The notes beneath the pieces are model-generated. The model was not told the DNA's origin and made no database searches. It saw only the letters and a list, made by a program, of their open reading frames with translations. 64,000 nucleotides of DNA from Candidatus Thiodiazotropha sp. (ex Codakia rugifera) (GTDB lineage Bacteria; Pseudomonadota; Gammaproteobacteria; Chromatiales; Chromatiaceae). The first letter of the stretch is position 1. The number at the start of each line of letters is the position of its first letter. The stretch is taken from the NCBI GenBank assembly GCA_025656675.1, contig JAHXHN010000006.1, positions 100,455 to 164,454 on the forward strand, given 5' to 3'. Positions 38,017-47,178 of the stretch are shown here, in pieces. The position numbers and the translations under genes are program-made.

Positions 38017-38706
38017 ATGAAGACACTACCCGCCTCACTTCTATTTACCTGTATGAGCGCATTTCAGGTCCATGCCGATGATCTGTCGTCACTGCCCGAT
38101 GAAACAGCGAAAATCAACTATAGCGTTGGATATCAGATCGGCAGCGACTTCAAACACAAGGAGATAGAGGTTCGTCCCGAAGCAGTAACCCAAGGCATTA
38201 TCGATGCTATTAATGCCCATGAGGCTCAAATGACCGCATCTGAAATGAAGCAGGTCATGGCTGACTTGGGAAGACGCTGGGCCGAACAGAAACGGATGAA
38301 AAAGGAGAATCAACTCCGTACGCTTACTCAAATGAGTGAGAACTTTCACGAGGAAAACGGAAAAAAACCGGATATTGTCACAACAGAAAGCGGGTTGCAG
38401 TATCGGGTCATAGAACAGGGACGAGGCAAGAGCCCGACATCAAGCGATAAAGTCCTGGTTAACTATAGTGGCAAACTGATAGACGGCACCCAATTTGATA
38501 GTTCGTACGTTCGGGGAAAGCCGGCCAGTTTTCAGGTTGGTGGTGTCATCAAGGGTTGGACTGAAGCCTTGCAACTGATGAAACAGGGCGCACGCTGGCA
38601 GCTCTTCATACCACCAACTCTTGCTTATGGAGAAAAAGGGGCGCCACCCAGGATTCCACCTCACAGCTCTCTGATTTTCGATGTTGATCTGATCGCCATA
38701 GAGTGA
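38017..38706 (+). CDS. periplasmic FKBP-type peptidyl-prolyl isomerase
   Basis: A 229-residue FkpA/Mip-like isomerase that speeds proline isomerisation during folding of envelope proteins. Signal peptide residues 1-20, N-terminal dimer domain ('DETAKINYSVGYQIGSDFK'), helical linker, and a complete FKBP domain: 'VLVNYSGKLIDGTQFDSSY', 'GGVIKGWTEALQLM', 'LAYGEKGAPPRIPPHSSL'. Unlike its paralog at 35846, the catalytic Asp, Trp and Ile-Pro-Pro loop are intact. It lies 104 bp upstream of the CusB gene on the same strand and may be transcribed with it. Confidence 0.93.
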   Translation: MKTLPASLLFTCMSAFQVHADDLSSLPDETAKINYSVGYQIGSDFKHKEIEVRPEAVTQGIIDAINAHEAQMTASEMKQVMADLGRRWAEQKRMKKENQLRTLTQMSENFHEENGKKPDIVTTESGLQYRVIEQGRGKSPTSSDKVLVNYSGKLIDGTQFDSSYVRGKPASFQVGGVIKGWTEALQLMKQGARWQLFIPPTLAYGEKGAPPRIPPHSSLIFDVDLIAIE

Positions 38707-38810
38707 TTCAGCACGGTTCTTGCCAAACCGATTGTTGCGACAATAATAAGATGGAAAGTCAGCTTGTGGATATCGAGACGAGCCTAATTGATAGAACCAG
38801 ATAACGAACC

Positions 38811-40874
38811 ATGATCAAGTATAATAATAATCCGAAATCCCATAGTAAGACGCTTATTCAGCATATCTGCAGCTTTCTACTTATCGCAATATGCAGCACA
38901 CTGACAATGAGTCATGATGCGACTGCTTCTGACGACCACATTATTGCCATCCAAGGTTCAATTGATACCGGTATGGAAGGTCATACCAACTTGACCTATA
39001 GCTGTCCCATGCACCCTAATGAAATGAGTCATCTGCCAGGCAGGTGCGCCCAATGTGGCATGAATCTGACCAAGCAACATCAACATGCAGCAGGAAAGCA
39101 GAACGATACACCAGACCCGGCCAGGGAGCCTAGCGAACATGAACAAGCATCGCTATCGACGTTGTATGCCTGCCCTATGCATCCCAAAGAAACCAGCCGG
39201 CAACCAGGCAGTTGTCCACTGTGTGGCATGTTTCTTGTAAAAAATGATCAACCATCGCACGACAGCAGTGGCCATACAGAGCATCAGCAAAATTCATCAA
39301 TCGATCATCAAACCACTTTACACAGCGCCACTGAACATAACATGGCGAATAGCGATCATGAGCAAGCATCGCTATCAACGTTGTATGCCTGCCCTATGCA
39401 TCCCAAAGAAACCAGCCGGCAACCAGGCAGTTGTCCACTGTGTGGCATGTTTCTTGTAAAAAATGATCAACCATCGCACGACAGCAGTGACCATGCAGAG
39501 CATCAACCCGCTTCACACAGCGCCTCTGAACACAACATGATGAATCAGGACATGGCGATGCCCGCCAAATCCACTCCTGAACGATTTTGGGAATCAAAAC
39601 AATCACAGCATAGAACGACTGATAAAGACAATACGGCTGTTGAAGAAGATGCCAGGCTCACTCCCTCCAGACGATTGCGAGCAATACCGAAAGCATCCCC
39701 CGATATGCAGGAGCACAGTGAGGATCATAGTGATCATGATCACATGCGACAAAACAACACCTATATCTGTCCTATGCATCCGCAAATAGTGACTGATGAG
39801 CTAGGTTCCTGCCCTATCTGCGGCATGGACCTGGTACTCAAAGAGGCCGGGCTTAAGCAGGTGGGAAACCCACAGGTTTTTCTCAGCAGTGCTGTGATTC
39901 AGAATATGGGCATACGTACGATGACAGTAGAGCGCAATTCAGTACGTAAGGCTGTCAAAACACAAGGCGTTGTTACAGCTGATGATGAAAGGATTCACTA
40001 TATACATCCCCGGACGGGTGGCTGGGTGGAAAGGCTCTACCCTATCACTGAAGGGGATCGCGTCGAACGAAAAGACGAACTGATCGACTTCTATTCTCCC
40101 TGGATCAATCAGGCTCAACTGGATTTTATAACCGCACTCGAAGAGTATGATCTCATCAGTTACGACCCTACCCACAAAGCGGAGCTTGAAGCCAAGGTCG
40201 ATGCACTGAGAAATACCCTGAGGTTACTCAACGTTTCACCGATGGACCTGATGCGAATAGAAAAAAACAGGAAAGTACTCAACACCATACAGTTGATGGC
40301 GCCCCATGGAGGTCTGATCACTGAACTGAGTATCAGCGAAGGGAGTTTTGTAGAACCCTATCAATCCATGTTCACAATAGTCGATCTCAGTGAAGTCTGG
40401 GTCATGGTGGATATCTATGAGCATCAAGCTCCATGGGTAAGGAAAGGACACCAGGTGACGATCATGACCCCAACCATTCCCGGTAGAAAGTGGACTGGTG
40501 AAGTCGAATTCATCTACCCTGAGGTCAACCCGAAAACCCGTACCTTACGTGCCCGCATTGAGGTGCTTAATCCTGATGAAGCATTGCTAATCAACATGTT
40601 TGTTCATGTGGACCTGACTGAGGGAACCTCTAAAGAAAATATTGTCACCGTTCCCCGTGAAGCAATCATGTTAACCGGTGAACGTGAAATCATCGTCAAA
40701 TCACTCGGTAAAGGACACTTTCAACCTGTCGAAGTAAAAACCGGTATCTGGGGAGATGGCAGGGTTGAGATACTATCAGGTATCAGTGAAGGTGATGAAG
40801 TCGTTGTTTCCGGTCAGTTTCTGATTGATTCCGAATCCAACCTTCAAAGTAGTCTACTGCGCATATCGGAGTAG
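38811..40874 (+). CDS. cusB: CusB-like efflux adaptor with four metal-binding modules
   Basis: A 687-residue periplasmic membrane-fusion protein of a Cu(I)/Ag(I) RND pump. After a signal peptide it carries four heavy-metal-binding modules of the CPMHP...C..CGM type at about residues 63-87, 119-144, 192-217 and 318-344, joined by His-rich linkers. Residues 345-687 form the adaptor ('PRTGGWVERLYPITEGDRV', 'LMAPHGGLITELSISEG', 'VTVPREAIM'). Usual CusB proteins have none or one such module. Modules 2 and 3 are nearly identical in DNA. cusA follows 5 bp downstream. Confidence 0.93.
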   Translation: MIKYNNNPKSHSKTLIQHICSFLLIAICSTLTMSHDATASDDHIIAIQGSIDTGMEGHTNLTYSCPMHPNEMSHLPGRCAQCGMNLTKQHQHAAGKQNDTPDPAREPSEHEQASLSTLYACPMHPKETSRQPGSCPLCGMFLVKNDQPSHDSSGHTEHQQNSSIDHQTTLHSATEHNMANSDHEQASLSTLYACPMHPKETSRQPGSCPLCGMFLVKNDQPSHDSSDHAEHQPASHSASEHNMMNQDMAMPAKSTPERFWESKQSQHRTTDKDNTAVEEDARLTPSRRLRAIPKASPDMQEHSEDHSDHDHMRQNNTYICPMHPQIVTDELGSCPICGMDLVLKEAGLKQVGNPQVFLSSAVIQNMGIRTMTVERNSVRKAVKTQGVVTADDERIHYIHPRTGGWVERLYPITEGDRVERKDELIDFYSPWINQAQLDFITALEEYDLISYDPTHKAELEAKVDALRNTLRLLNVSPMDLMRIEKNRKVLNTIQLMAPHGGLITELSISEGSFVEPYQSMFTIVDLSEVWVMVDIYEHQAPWVRKGHQVTIMTPTIPGRKWTGEVEFIYPEVNPKTRTLRARIEVLNPDEALLINMFVHVDLTEGTSKENIVTVPREAIMLTGEREIIVKSLGKGHFQPVEVKTGIWGDGRVEILSGISEGDEVVVSGQFLIDSESNLQSSLLRISE
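39131..39290 (+). repeat. direct repeat unit 1 inside cusB
   Basis: About 155 bases nearly identical to 39350-39509, offset 219 bases (73 codons, frame-preserving), with about five to six mismatches. It encodes one metal-binding module and part of its His-rich linker. High DNA identity, not just protein identity, points to a recent duplication or gene conversion. Confidence 0.9.
39350..39509 (+). repeat. direct repeat unit 2 inside cusB
   Basis: Second copy of the unit at 39131-39290. After it the 'cacagcgcc-ctgaacataacatg' similarity (two short blocks) reappears with a deletion of the intervening bases, so the original unit was probably the full 219 bases. Confidence 0.85.
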
Positions 40875-40879
40875 GATAG

Positions 40880-43800
40880 GTGCCTACATATTTGATACGT
40901 TGGTCCATAGAGAATCGTGTGCTGGTGTTAATTGCCAGCCTTATCATAGGCCTATGGGGCTGGATATCTCTCCGTGATATTCCCGTGGATGCAATCCCAG
41001 ATTTGTCTGATGTACAGATCATTGTTCATACAAAATATCCAGGACAATCACCACAAGTTGTAGAAGATCAGATTACCTACCCGATCACTACAACGATGAT
41101 GTCAGTGCCGGGTGCAAAAACTGTACGTGGCTACTCTTTTTTTGGTGATTCATACATCTATATTATCTTTGAAGATGACACCGATATTTACTGGGCACGC
41201 AGCCGAGTACTGGAATATCTCAATCAGGTCGGCAGTGACCTGCCAGAAGGGGTGCAACCCAAGCTTGGACCTGATGCTACAGGCGTTGGCTGGATCTATA
41301 GCTATGTTCTTGTCGATACGCTCGATAAGAACGATCTGTCACAACTCAGTTCGCTACAGGATTGGTTCCTGAAATATGAACTTCAAAGTATTTCCGGTGT
41401 TGCCGAAGTTGCCACTGTTGGCGGTATGACTAAACAATATCAAATTGTTTTGAGCCCGGAAAAGCTACGGGCACTGGGTATCCCGCTATCAAAGGTCATC
41501 AATGCCGTAAAGCAGGCAAATCAAGAAGTTGGTGGTTCAGTGATTGAGCAGGGTGAAGCTGAACTGATGATTCGTACACGGGGTTACATCAAGTCAATCA
41601 ATGACATCAATAATATACCTATAGATATTACTCAGGATGACATCCCGATTCTTCTCCAGGATATAGCGCATGTACAGCTGGGACCCGAGATGCGCCGTGT
41701 TGTAGCTGATCTGGATGGAGAGGGAGAAGTGGTCGGTGGCATTGTCGTCATGCGTCATGGTGAAAATGCGCTGACGACGATTAAAGCTGTAAAAAATAAA
41801 CTTGCATCACTCAAAGCCGGGCTTCCTGAAGGTGTTGAAATCATTGAAACCTACGATAGATCGGGGCTCATTCAACGAAGTATCAACAACCTATCAGAAA
41901 AACTGACTCAGGAACTGATCGTCGTTGCCCTTATCAGCCTGTTGTTCCTATTCCATCTCAGGTCCTCCTTTGTTGCTGTCATAACCTTACCATTAGGTAT
42001 TCTCATTGCCTTTATTATCATGCGGTACCAGGGTATCAATGCGAATATCATGTCACTTGGCGGCATCGCAATTGCCATAGGAACCATGGTAGATGCAGCC
42101 ATAGTAATGATTGAAAATGCACATAAGCGCCTCGAAATCAGAGGTGGTAACTTATCGAAAAGTGAACATTGGCATGAGATTATGCTGGCTGCACAGCAGG
42201 TAGGTCCCGCTCTTTTCTATTCATTACTCATCATCACACTCAGCTTTCTTCCGGTACTCACGCTCGTGGGCCAGGAGGGGCGTCTATTCGGGCCACTCGT
42301 CTACACCAAAACCTATGCCATGGCAGCGGCAGCGGGACTGGCTGTCACGCTGATACCTGTTCTCATGGGCTACATGTTAAGAGGAAAAATTTTAACTGAG
42401 CGATCCAATCCTCTGAATTGGCTTCTGATTACAGGATACCGACCGCTGCTCAGTGCCGCACTTTCAATGCCCTGGTTATCGCTTCTCCTGGCATTGATAC
42501 TACTATTGAGTCTACTGATTCCAATATATGGTATTGGTGGCATGCTTGAACCCCTCAAATGGCCACTGAATGCGCTTAGTTTGGGAGGAGTCGAGGGTGC
42601 TGATAGCTATGTTAAAAGAATTGAACATACACAGAACAAATTACAGGATAGATGGCAACACACTTTTAGTGATAAACCCGTTTTAAGCAAGATTGGCAAT
42701 GGACTCGGATCGGAATTCATGCCTGATCTCTTTGAGGGTGATCTCATGTATATGCCCACTACCCTCCCCGGCTTATCGATAGGTAAGGCTCAGGAACTAC
42801 TCCAGCAAACAGACAGAATCATAAAAACAGTGCCTGAAGTGGATCTCGTTTTTGGAAAAATTGGCCGTGCAGATACAGCAACTGATCCAGCCCCGCTTAC
42901 CATGATAGAAACCATCATACGGTTAAAACCTATTGATCAATGGAGAGGGGGAGTCACACTCGAACACATCATCGCAGAATTGGATAGTAAAGTTCAGTTT
43001 CCCGGTTTGACAAATGCCTGGTTAATGCCTATCAAAACACGCATAGACATGTTATCAACAGGTATAAAAACACCGATTGGCATTAAAATATCAGGGCCAG
43101 ATTTATCCACAATTGAACGTATTGGTAAAGATATTGAAAGGGTGTTGATGACACTTCCAGAAACCCGTTCCGCCTATTCAGACAGAGTAATAGCAGGTCG
43201 GTATATCGAGATAATTCCTGATCGCTTCGAAGCTGCCAGATTCGGCATTAATATTAATGATATTAACTTAGTTGTGAATGTGGCTGTAGGCGGCATCAAT
43301 ATCAGCGAAACAATAGAAGGACTGGAAAGGTACCCCATCAACTTACGCTTCCCGCGTGAACAGCGGGACGATATCAGAAAATTGAGCGAGTTACCCTTGG
43401 TCACGCCGTCGGGTGCACAAATACCGCTTTCCCAGGTTGCACAAGTGCGTGTAGTGGACGGCCCACCGCTCATTAAGAGTGAAAACGCACGTATGCATGG
43501 GTGGACTTTCATCAATGTACAGGATGTTGACATTGGCAGCTATGTAACAAAAGGTCAAATGCTACTTAATGAAAATATCAAATTACCGCCCGGATACTCC
43601 CTCACTTGGTCCGGACAGCATGAATACATGCTACGCGCTGAATCAACACTAAAAAAACTCATACCAATACTTTTAATAACCATATTCGGTTTGCTGATAA
43701 TAATTTTCAAAAAAATTACACAAGCAATCATAGTCATGCTGACTATTCCATTTGCCCTTGTAGGTGGCTATTGGTTTATTCTACTACTTGGATACAACAT

Positions 43801-44182
43801 GTCCGTTGCTGTTGCCGTTGGTTTTATCGCTCTGGCTGGTATAGCGACAGAATTTGGAATTGTAATGTTACTCTATCTAAACACTGCAATCGAAAACTAC
43901 GCTTTGGCTGGCAGATTGATCAATCAAAAAGATCTGCGGGCGGCTATCCTAGATGGTGCAGTGATGAGAATAAGACCTAAGGCTATGACTGTATGTGTTG
44001 TCGTACTAGGGCTGACTCCAATCATGATGAGCGATGGTACAGGGTCGGAGGTTATGCAGCGTATAGCTGCACCCGTTATTGGAGGAATGCTGACAGCACC
44101 CCTGTTATCTCTATTTGTAATCCCCACTCTCGTACTACTGATCAAAAAGAGAGAACTGAGTAACTACGTCAGCCCATTATGA
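40880..44182 (+). CDS. cusA: CusA-family Cu(I)/Ag(I) RND efflux pump
   Basis: An 1100-residue proton-driven inner-membrane pump of the heavy-metal RND class. 'RDIPVDAIPDLSDVQIIV' near residue 34 is the family N-terminal signature. 'GTMVDAAIVMIENAHKRLE' in TM4 matches monovalent-metal HME-RND pumps and carries the proton-relay Asp. Twelve membrane helices and two periplasmic loops are intact. It starts at GTG 40880 behind 'aggatag', five bases after cusB. No outer-membrane factor gene follows. Confidence 0.95.
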   Translation: MPTYLIRWSIENRVLVLIASLIIGLWGWISLRDIPVDAIPDLSDVQIIVHTKYPGQSPQVVEDQITYPITTTMMSVPGAKTVRGYSFFGDSYIYIIFEDDTDIYWARSRVLEYLNQVGSDLPEGVQPKLGPDATGVGWIYSYVLVDTLDKNDLSQLSSLQDWFLKYELQSISGVAEVATVGGMTKQYQIVLSPEKLRALGIPLSKVINAVKQANQEVGGSVIEQGEAELMIRTRGYIKSINDINNIPIDITQDDIPILLQDIAHVQLGPEMRRVVADLDGEGEVVGGIVVMRHGENALTTIKAVKNKLASLKAGLPEGVEIIETYDRSGLIQRSINNLSEKLTQELIVVALISLLFLFHLRSSFVAVITLPLGILIAFIIMRYQGINANIMSLGGIAIAIGTMVDAAIVMIENAHKRLEIRGGNLSKSEHWHEIMLAAQQVGPALFYSLLIITLSFLPVLTLVGQEGRLFGPLVYTKTYAMAAAAGLAVTLIPVLMGYMLRGKILTERSNPLNWLLITGYRPLLSAALSMPWLSLLLALILLLSLLIPIYGIGGMLEPLKWPLNALSLGGVEGADSYVKRIEHTQNKLQDRWQHTFSDKPVLSKIGNGLGSEFMPDLFEGDLMYMPTTLPGLSIGKAQELLQQTDRIIKTVPEVDLVFGKIGRADTATDPAPLTMIETIIRLKPIDQWRGGVTLEHIIAELDSKVQFPGLTNAWLMPIKTRIDMLSTGIKTPIGIKISGPDLSTIERIGKDIERVLMTLPETRSAYSDRVIAGRYIEIIPDRFEAARFGININDINLVVNVAVGGINISETIEGLERYPINLRFPREQRDDIRKLSELPLVTPSGAQIPLSQVAQVRVVDGPPLIKSENARMHGWTFINVQDVDIGSYVTKGQMLLNENIKLPPGYSLTWSGQHEYMLRAESTLKKLIPILLITIFGLLIIIFKKITQAIIVMLTIPFALVGGYWFILLLGYNMSVAVAVGFIALAGIATEFGIVMLLYLNTAIENYALAGRLINQKDLRAAILDGAVMRIRPKAMTVCVVVLGLTPIMMSDGTGSEVMQRIAAPVIGGMLTAPLLSLFVIPTLVLLIKKRELSNYVSPL

Positions 44183-44318
44183 CCCACAGAACATAAAGCA
44201 TGGTTCACCATGGCAGATGTATAATCACAAACATTCTATAGAGGATAATCTAGCCGTATCCCACAACAAAGACCGGCTTCCTGAGAAACCAAACTCAATC
44301 AGTAAAAAATAGAAATAT

Positions 44319-44789
44319 TCAATGCATTGAGGCATAACGTCGATCGCCAGCTTGCTGATCCATATTTGCAGCTGTCAATCGCAAGCGATTCAGTAATTCG
44401 CACACTTCCGGATGACAATGAGGGGTATCCAATAAAATCGTAAATACCTGCTGGTAGATATTGTTCTGTGAAGCATACCCACGTTCAGAGAGCAACAGCT
44501 CCATCTCGATCTCTTCAGCCATATCCTTAAATCCAGGATGGACGTGGAGTAGCCTGGTAGGCCCTAAAAGGCAATAGACAACCCCCCAGGTAGCTGAACT
44601 GACGATATTTTCTGACACATGAAAAACCGGCTCATGGTACTTTCTTGCAACAACACATACTTGTCGATGTATCACATCCAGAATTCGTTTTAAAACAGCA
44701 GGATTTAAATCAACCAGGCCCAACCCAAATGCTTGCAGATGCTCAGACAGCATCCTTTTTTCTACGTTTTTTTCGAAAAAACTGAACAT
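44319..44789 (-). CDS. unknown small cytoplasmic protein
   Basis: Not recognised. 156 residues, no signal or membrane segment. Two halves of amphipathic helices; 'TPHCHPEVCELLNRLRLTAA' near the C-terminus and 'RILDVIHRQVCVVARKYHEP' hold Cys/His residues that could bind a metal, but no known motif is formed. It lies just after the cusA gene, convergent to it, so a metal link is tempting but unsupported. Confidence 0.55.
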   Translation of the reverse strand: MFSFFEKNVEKRMLSEHLQAFGLGLVDLNPAVLKRILDVIHRQVCVVARKYHEPVFHVSENIVSSATWGVVYCLLGPTRLLHVHPGFKDMAEEIEMELLLSERGYASQNNIYQQVFTILLDTPHCHPEVCELLNRLRLTAANMDQQAGDRRYASMH

Positions 44790-45095
44790 GAGGACAACTC
44801 CTCCCTAATTGATGTATCGGATAAATAACGCCCTATTGTTGCTCCACAGGCTAAACCTCAAACTGGGTAAACCCCGCTCGAGTCATCCTCATTACTGCAA
44901 GAAGTAGTTAAAATCCTAGCGAATATTACTTAAGATTCGATTAAAAATATGCAAAAAAATGAAGCCTTGCCGATTTCCTGATATTTGCGATGGTAATATG
45001 CCAATTTCTACTTGCTAACCTATGTCGAGACGACTATAAAAAATAGCACTTCAAGTTAGATACAGGTGCATATAACGACCACCAGGAGAAGTACC
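44790..45095. other. 306-base divergent gap
   Basis: Between the divergent unknown genes at 44319 and 45096. AT-rich centre near 44930-44960. No convincing promoter pair or repeat was found. Confidence 0.35.
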
Positions 45096-45416
45096 ATGCT
45101 AAGTCTACTCAAATGTAAATGTCTATTCGGATTCCTATGGACCAGTGCAATTGCAGCTGGTTTGCTAACCATTATTTTCTTCTCTTTCGTCGACCCATTC
45201 GCTATCGCGACACTTTTGAATCTTGAAATTGATGCGACCCTGTTCAGTATCAAAGTTTATGCGTCAATCTTCGTCTTTTTCTGGTTTACCCTGAATACCT
45301 CCACCTACCTGGCTTACTATTTCGGTCAACTGGTGAAGAAGATGGAGCAAGAAGAACAAACACAGCAAAATAATAAAGTCGAGTCGACCAGCGAAACGCA
45401 TCCGGAATTAAACTAA
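45096..45416 (+). CDS. small two-helix membrane protein, unknown
   Basis: Not recognised. 106 residues from the ATG at 45096, which has a strong 'aggag' ribosome site. Two membrane helices (about residues 14-36 and 50-75) are joined by a short loop. A charged, Gln/Glu-rich C-terminal tail follows ('KKMEQEEQTQQNNKVES'). A Cys pair 'LKCKCLFG' lies just before the first helix. Possibly an accessory subunit of a membrane complex; its partner is not evident. Confidence 0.6.
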   Translation: MLSLLKCKCLFGFLWTSAIAAGLLTIIFFSFVDPFAIATLLNLEIDATLFSIKVYASIFVFFWFTLNTSTYLAYYFGQLVKKMEQEEQTQQNNKVESTSETHPELN

Positions 45417-45535
45417 GAGCCTATTGAATCTATACTATTTGTAGAAATTACAACGAGATAGAAAATGCACCCCCTTCTCCAGGCCGTTCAATCAAGGAGC
45501 TGGGGTTAAGCTTGAGCAGTCATCCAATTAGCACC

Positions 45536-46057
45536 TCATTCCGGCATGTTTGGCGGGTCTAGATCTTCCAGCGGTCGTTCCTCCCGCAGACTGGTTTGCC
45601 ACTCTCTCAGCATCTCAACATGCCAGCCCTCCTCCTCTGCCATCTCATTGGCAATCTTCATCACCTCTTCATTTGCGGTGTGTTCAGCAACCTGAATATA
45701 GAAATCCCGACCACGAATTTCATTAAACAGTGCTATCTCCATCGCCTGAGTGATCGTCATCAAATAACTCGCCTCTTCCATACAGAATGATTCGGGAGAT
45801 GAAGGACACTTCCATTTGAAATCCCAAGGGGTGAGCTTTGGCAGACGCATTCCCTCGGTACGTTGTTGAACCTCCTTGGCATGCTGTCGGCTAAATCCCG
45901 CCAGCTTCCGAAACAGCTCTGCCACCTGGATGTTATTGTGGATCTCCATGCTATCAGCAAGCTCGTCATAATGATCACCAGAGGCCTCTTCCAGTTCTAA
46001 GGCGTGGACAAGAAACTCAGCTACCGTATCGATCACAACGGCTGGGTCACTGCTCAT
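45536..46057 (-). CDS. ferritin-like/rubrerythrin-like diiron protein
   Basis: A 173-residue four-helix protein. Two helix pairs carry diiron-type ligands: 'ALELEEASGDHYDEL' with 'RQHAKEV', and 'MEIALFNEIRGRDFYIQVAE' with 'MAEEEGWHVEML'. No rubredoxin-like Cys domain is present, although two isolated Cys occur mid-chain. Such proteins usually reduce peroxide or handle iron. Its start overlaps the korB stop by 4 bp, so it is made with the oxidoreductase and may shield it from oxygen species. Confidence 0.85.
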   Translation of the reverse strand: MSSDPAVVIDTVAEFLVHALELEEASGDHYDELADSMEIHNNIQVAELFRKLAGFSRQHAKEVQQRTEGMRLPKLTPWDFKWKCPSSPESFCMEEASYLMTITQAMEIALFNEIRGRDFYIQVAEHTANEEVMKIANEMAEEEGWHVEMLREWQTSLREERPLEDLDPPNMPE

Positions 46058-46887
46058 AGATCAAACTCCTCTTCAAGGAGACTCAGTTCTGTTTCCTTCT
46101 GATTATCGGGTTGCCAGACAGGGTACTGACTGGCATAAATCACACCCGTCGCCATGCCATCATCCGCCTGGATGATCTGAGCCGCTTTTATCCTATCCTC
46201 AGTCGGAACATCATTGATAAACGGATGTACATCCTCTTTCCAGCTACGTTGATCAGGCCTGAAGGTGACACAACCACTTAACACCTGCACAAAGGCAAAA
46301 CCGGGATACTCTATTGCCTCGACCAGGAGACGGGTCATCTCTGAAGGCTGTCCCGAGTAACCCCGTGCGATAAATCCAGCACCTGCCGCTAAGGCAATCG
46401 CTGCTGGGTTAAAACATGGAATCCCCGTGCCGTGAGGCGTCATTTTGCTGTTGCTCCAAGTGGGCCGTGTCGTGGGAGACGCCTGCCCCTTGGTCATACC
46501 ATAAACTTCGTTATCCATGACGATGTAGGTCATGTCCATATTGCGTCGGCAAGCATGTAGAAAATGGTTGCCACCAATAGAAAAACCATCCCCATCACCG
46601 CCGGCAACAACAACCGTCAGATCTGGTCGAGCCGCCTTCAATCCTGAGGCAGCTGCAAGTGCCCGACCATGGATGCCATGAAAGCCATAACTATCGATAT
46701 AGGCAGGCAGGCGGGATGAACAACCGATACCTGACACCACGGCAACCTTCTCTTTCACCAGACCAAGATGTGCCATCGCCTTGGTCAAGGCGGACAGTAC
46801 CGCAAAGTGACCACAACCCGGGCACCAGACCGGCTTGATATCCGATTTGTAATCTTTAGCCTTGAGTGCAGGAACCGGCATCTTCAT
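46054..46887 (-). CDS. korB: 2-oxoacid:ferredoxin oxidoreductase beta subunit
   Basis: A 277-residue thiamine-diphosphate-binding beta subunit. 'WCPGCGHFAVLSAL' and 'GIGCSSR' plus Cys in 'LSGCVTF' are the four likely [4Fe-4S] ligands; 'GGDGDGFSIGGNHFLHA' and 'NEVYGMTKGQ' bind the cofactor. Substrate is probably 2-oxoglutarate or pyruvate; the two-subunit layout favours the former. A perfect 'aggagg' precedes the ATG. A 291-bp gap separates it from the alpha gene. Confidence 0.93.
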   Translation of the reverse strand: MKMPVPALKAKDYKSDIKPVWCPGCGHFAVLSALTKAMAHLGLVKEKVAVVSGIGCSSRLPAYIDSYGFHGIHGRALAAASGLKAARPDLTVVVAGGDGDGFSIGGNHFLHACRRNMDMTYIVMDNEVYGMTKGQASPTTRPTWSNSKMTPHGTGIPCFNPAAIALAAGAGFIARGYSGQPSEMTRLLVEAIEYPGFAFVQVLSGCVTFRPDQRSWKEDVHPFINDVPTEDRIKAAQIIQADDGMATGVIYASQYPVWQPDNQKETELSLLEEEFDL

Positions 46888-47178
46888 CCTCCTTATCCCA
46901 TGTATAGTGTAAAGCTACCGAGACGCTAGTTAATATGCTTGCAAAAACAACATAATCTTTTCTCAAAAAAAGCCTCAATGCATGCCAGGAAAAAACCTAA
47001 ATATTAATAATTACAATAAGTTATATACCCTGCAATCTTAATATCAGAATAAGATTCATTCTCTCTTGACAGCTACCGGTTTACCTCAGGACAATTTGAA
47101 AAAAATCAATAATCAAGTCCATCTCTCCTGATAGCATCTATCTAAATCCTGCCCATCGTCCTATACCAATTCTCACAA
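46888..47178. other. 291-base gap between kor subunit genes
   Basis: Unusual gap between genes of one enzyme. AT-rich (46960-47040) and without an ORF. It may hold a second promoter for korB and the ferritin-like gene; no clear hexamer pair was found. Confidence 0.35.
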
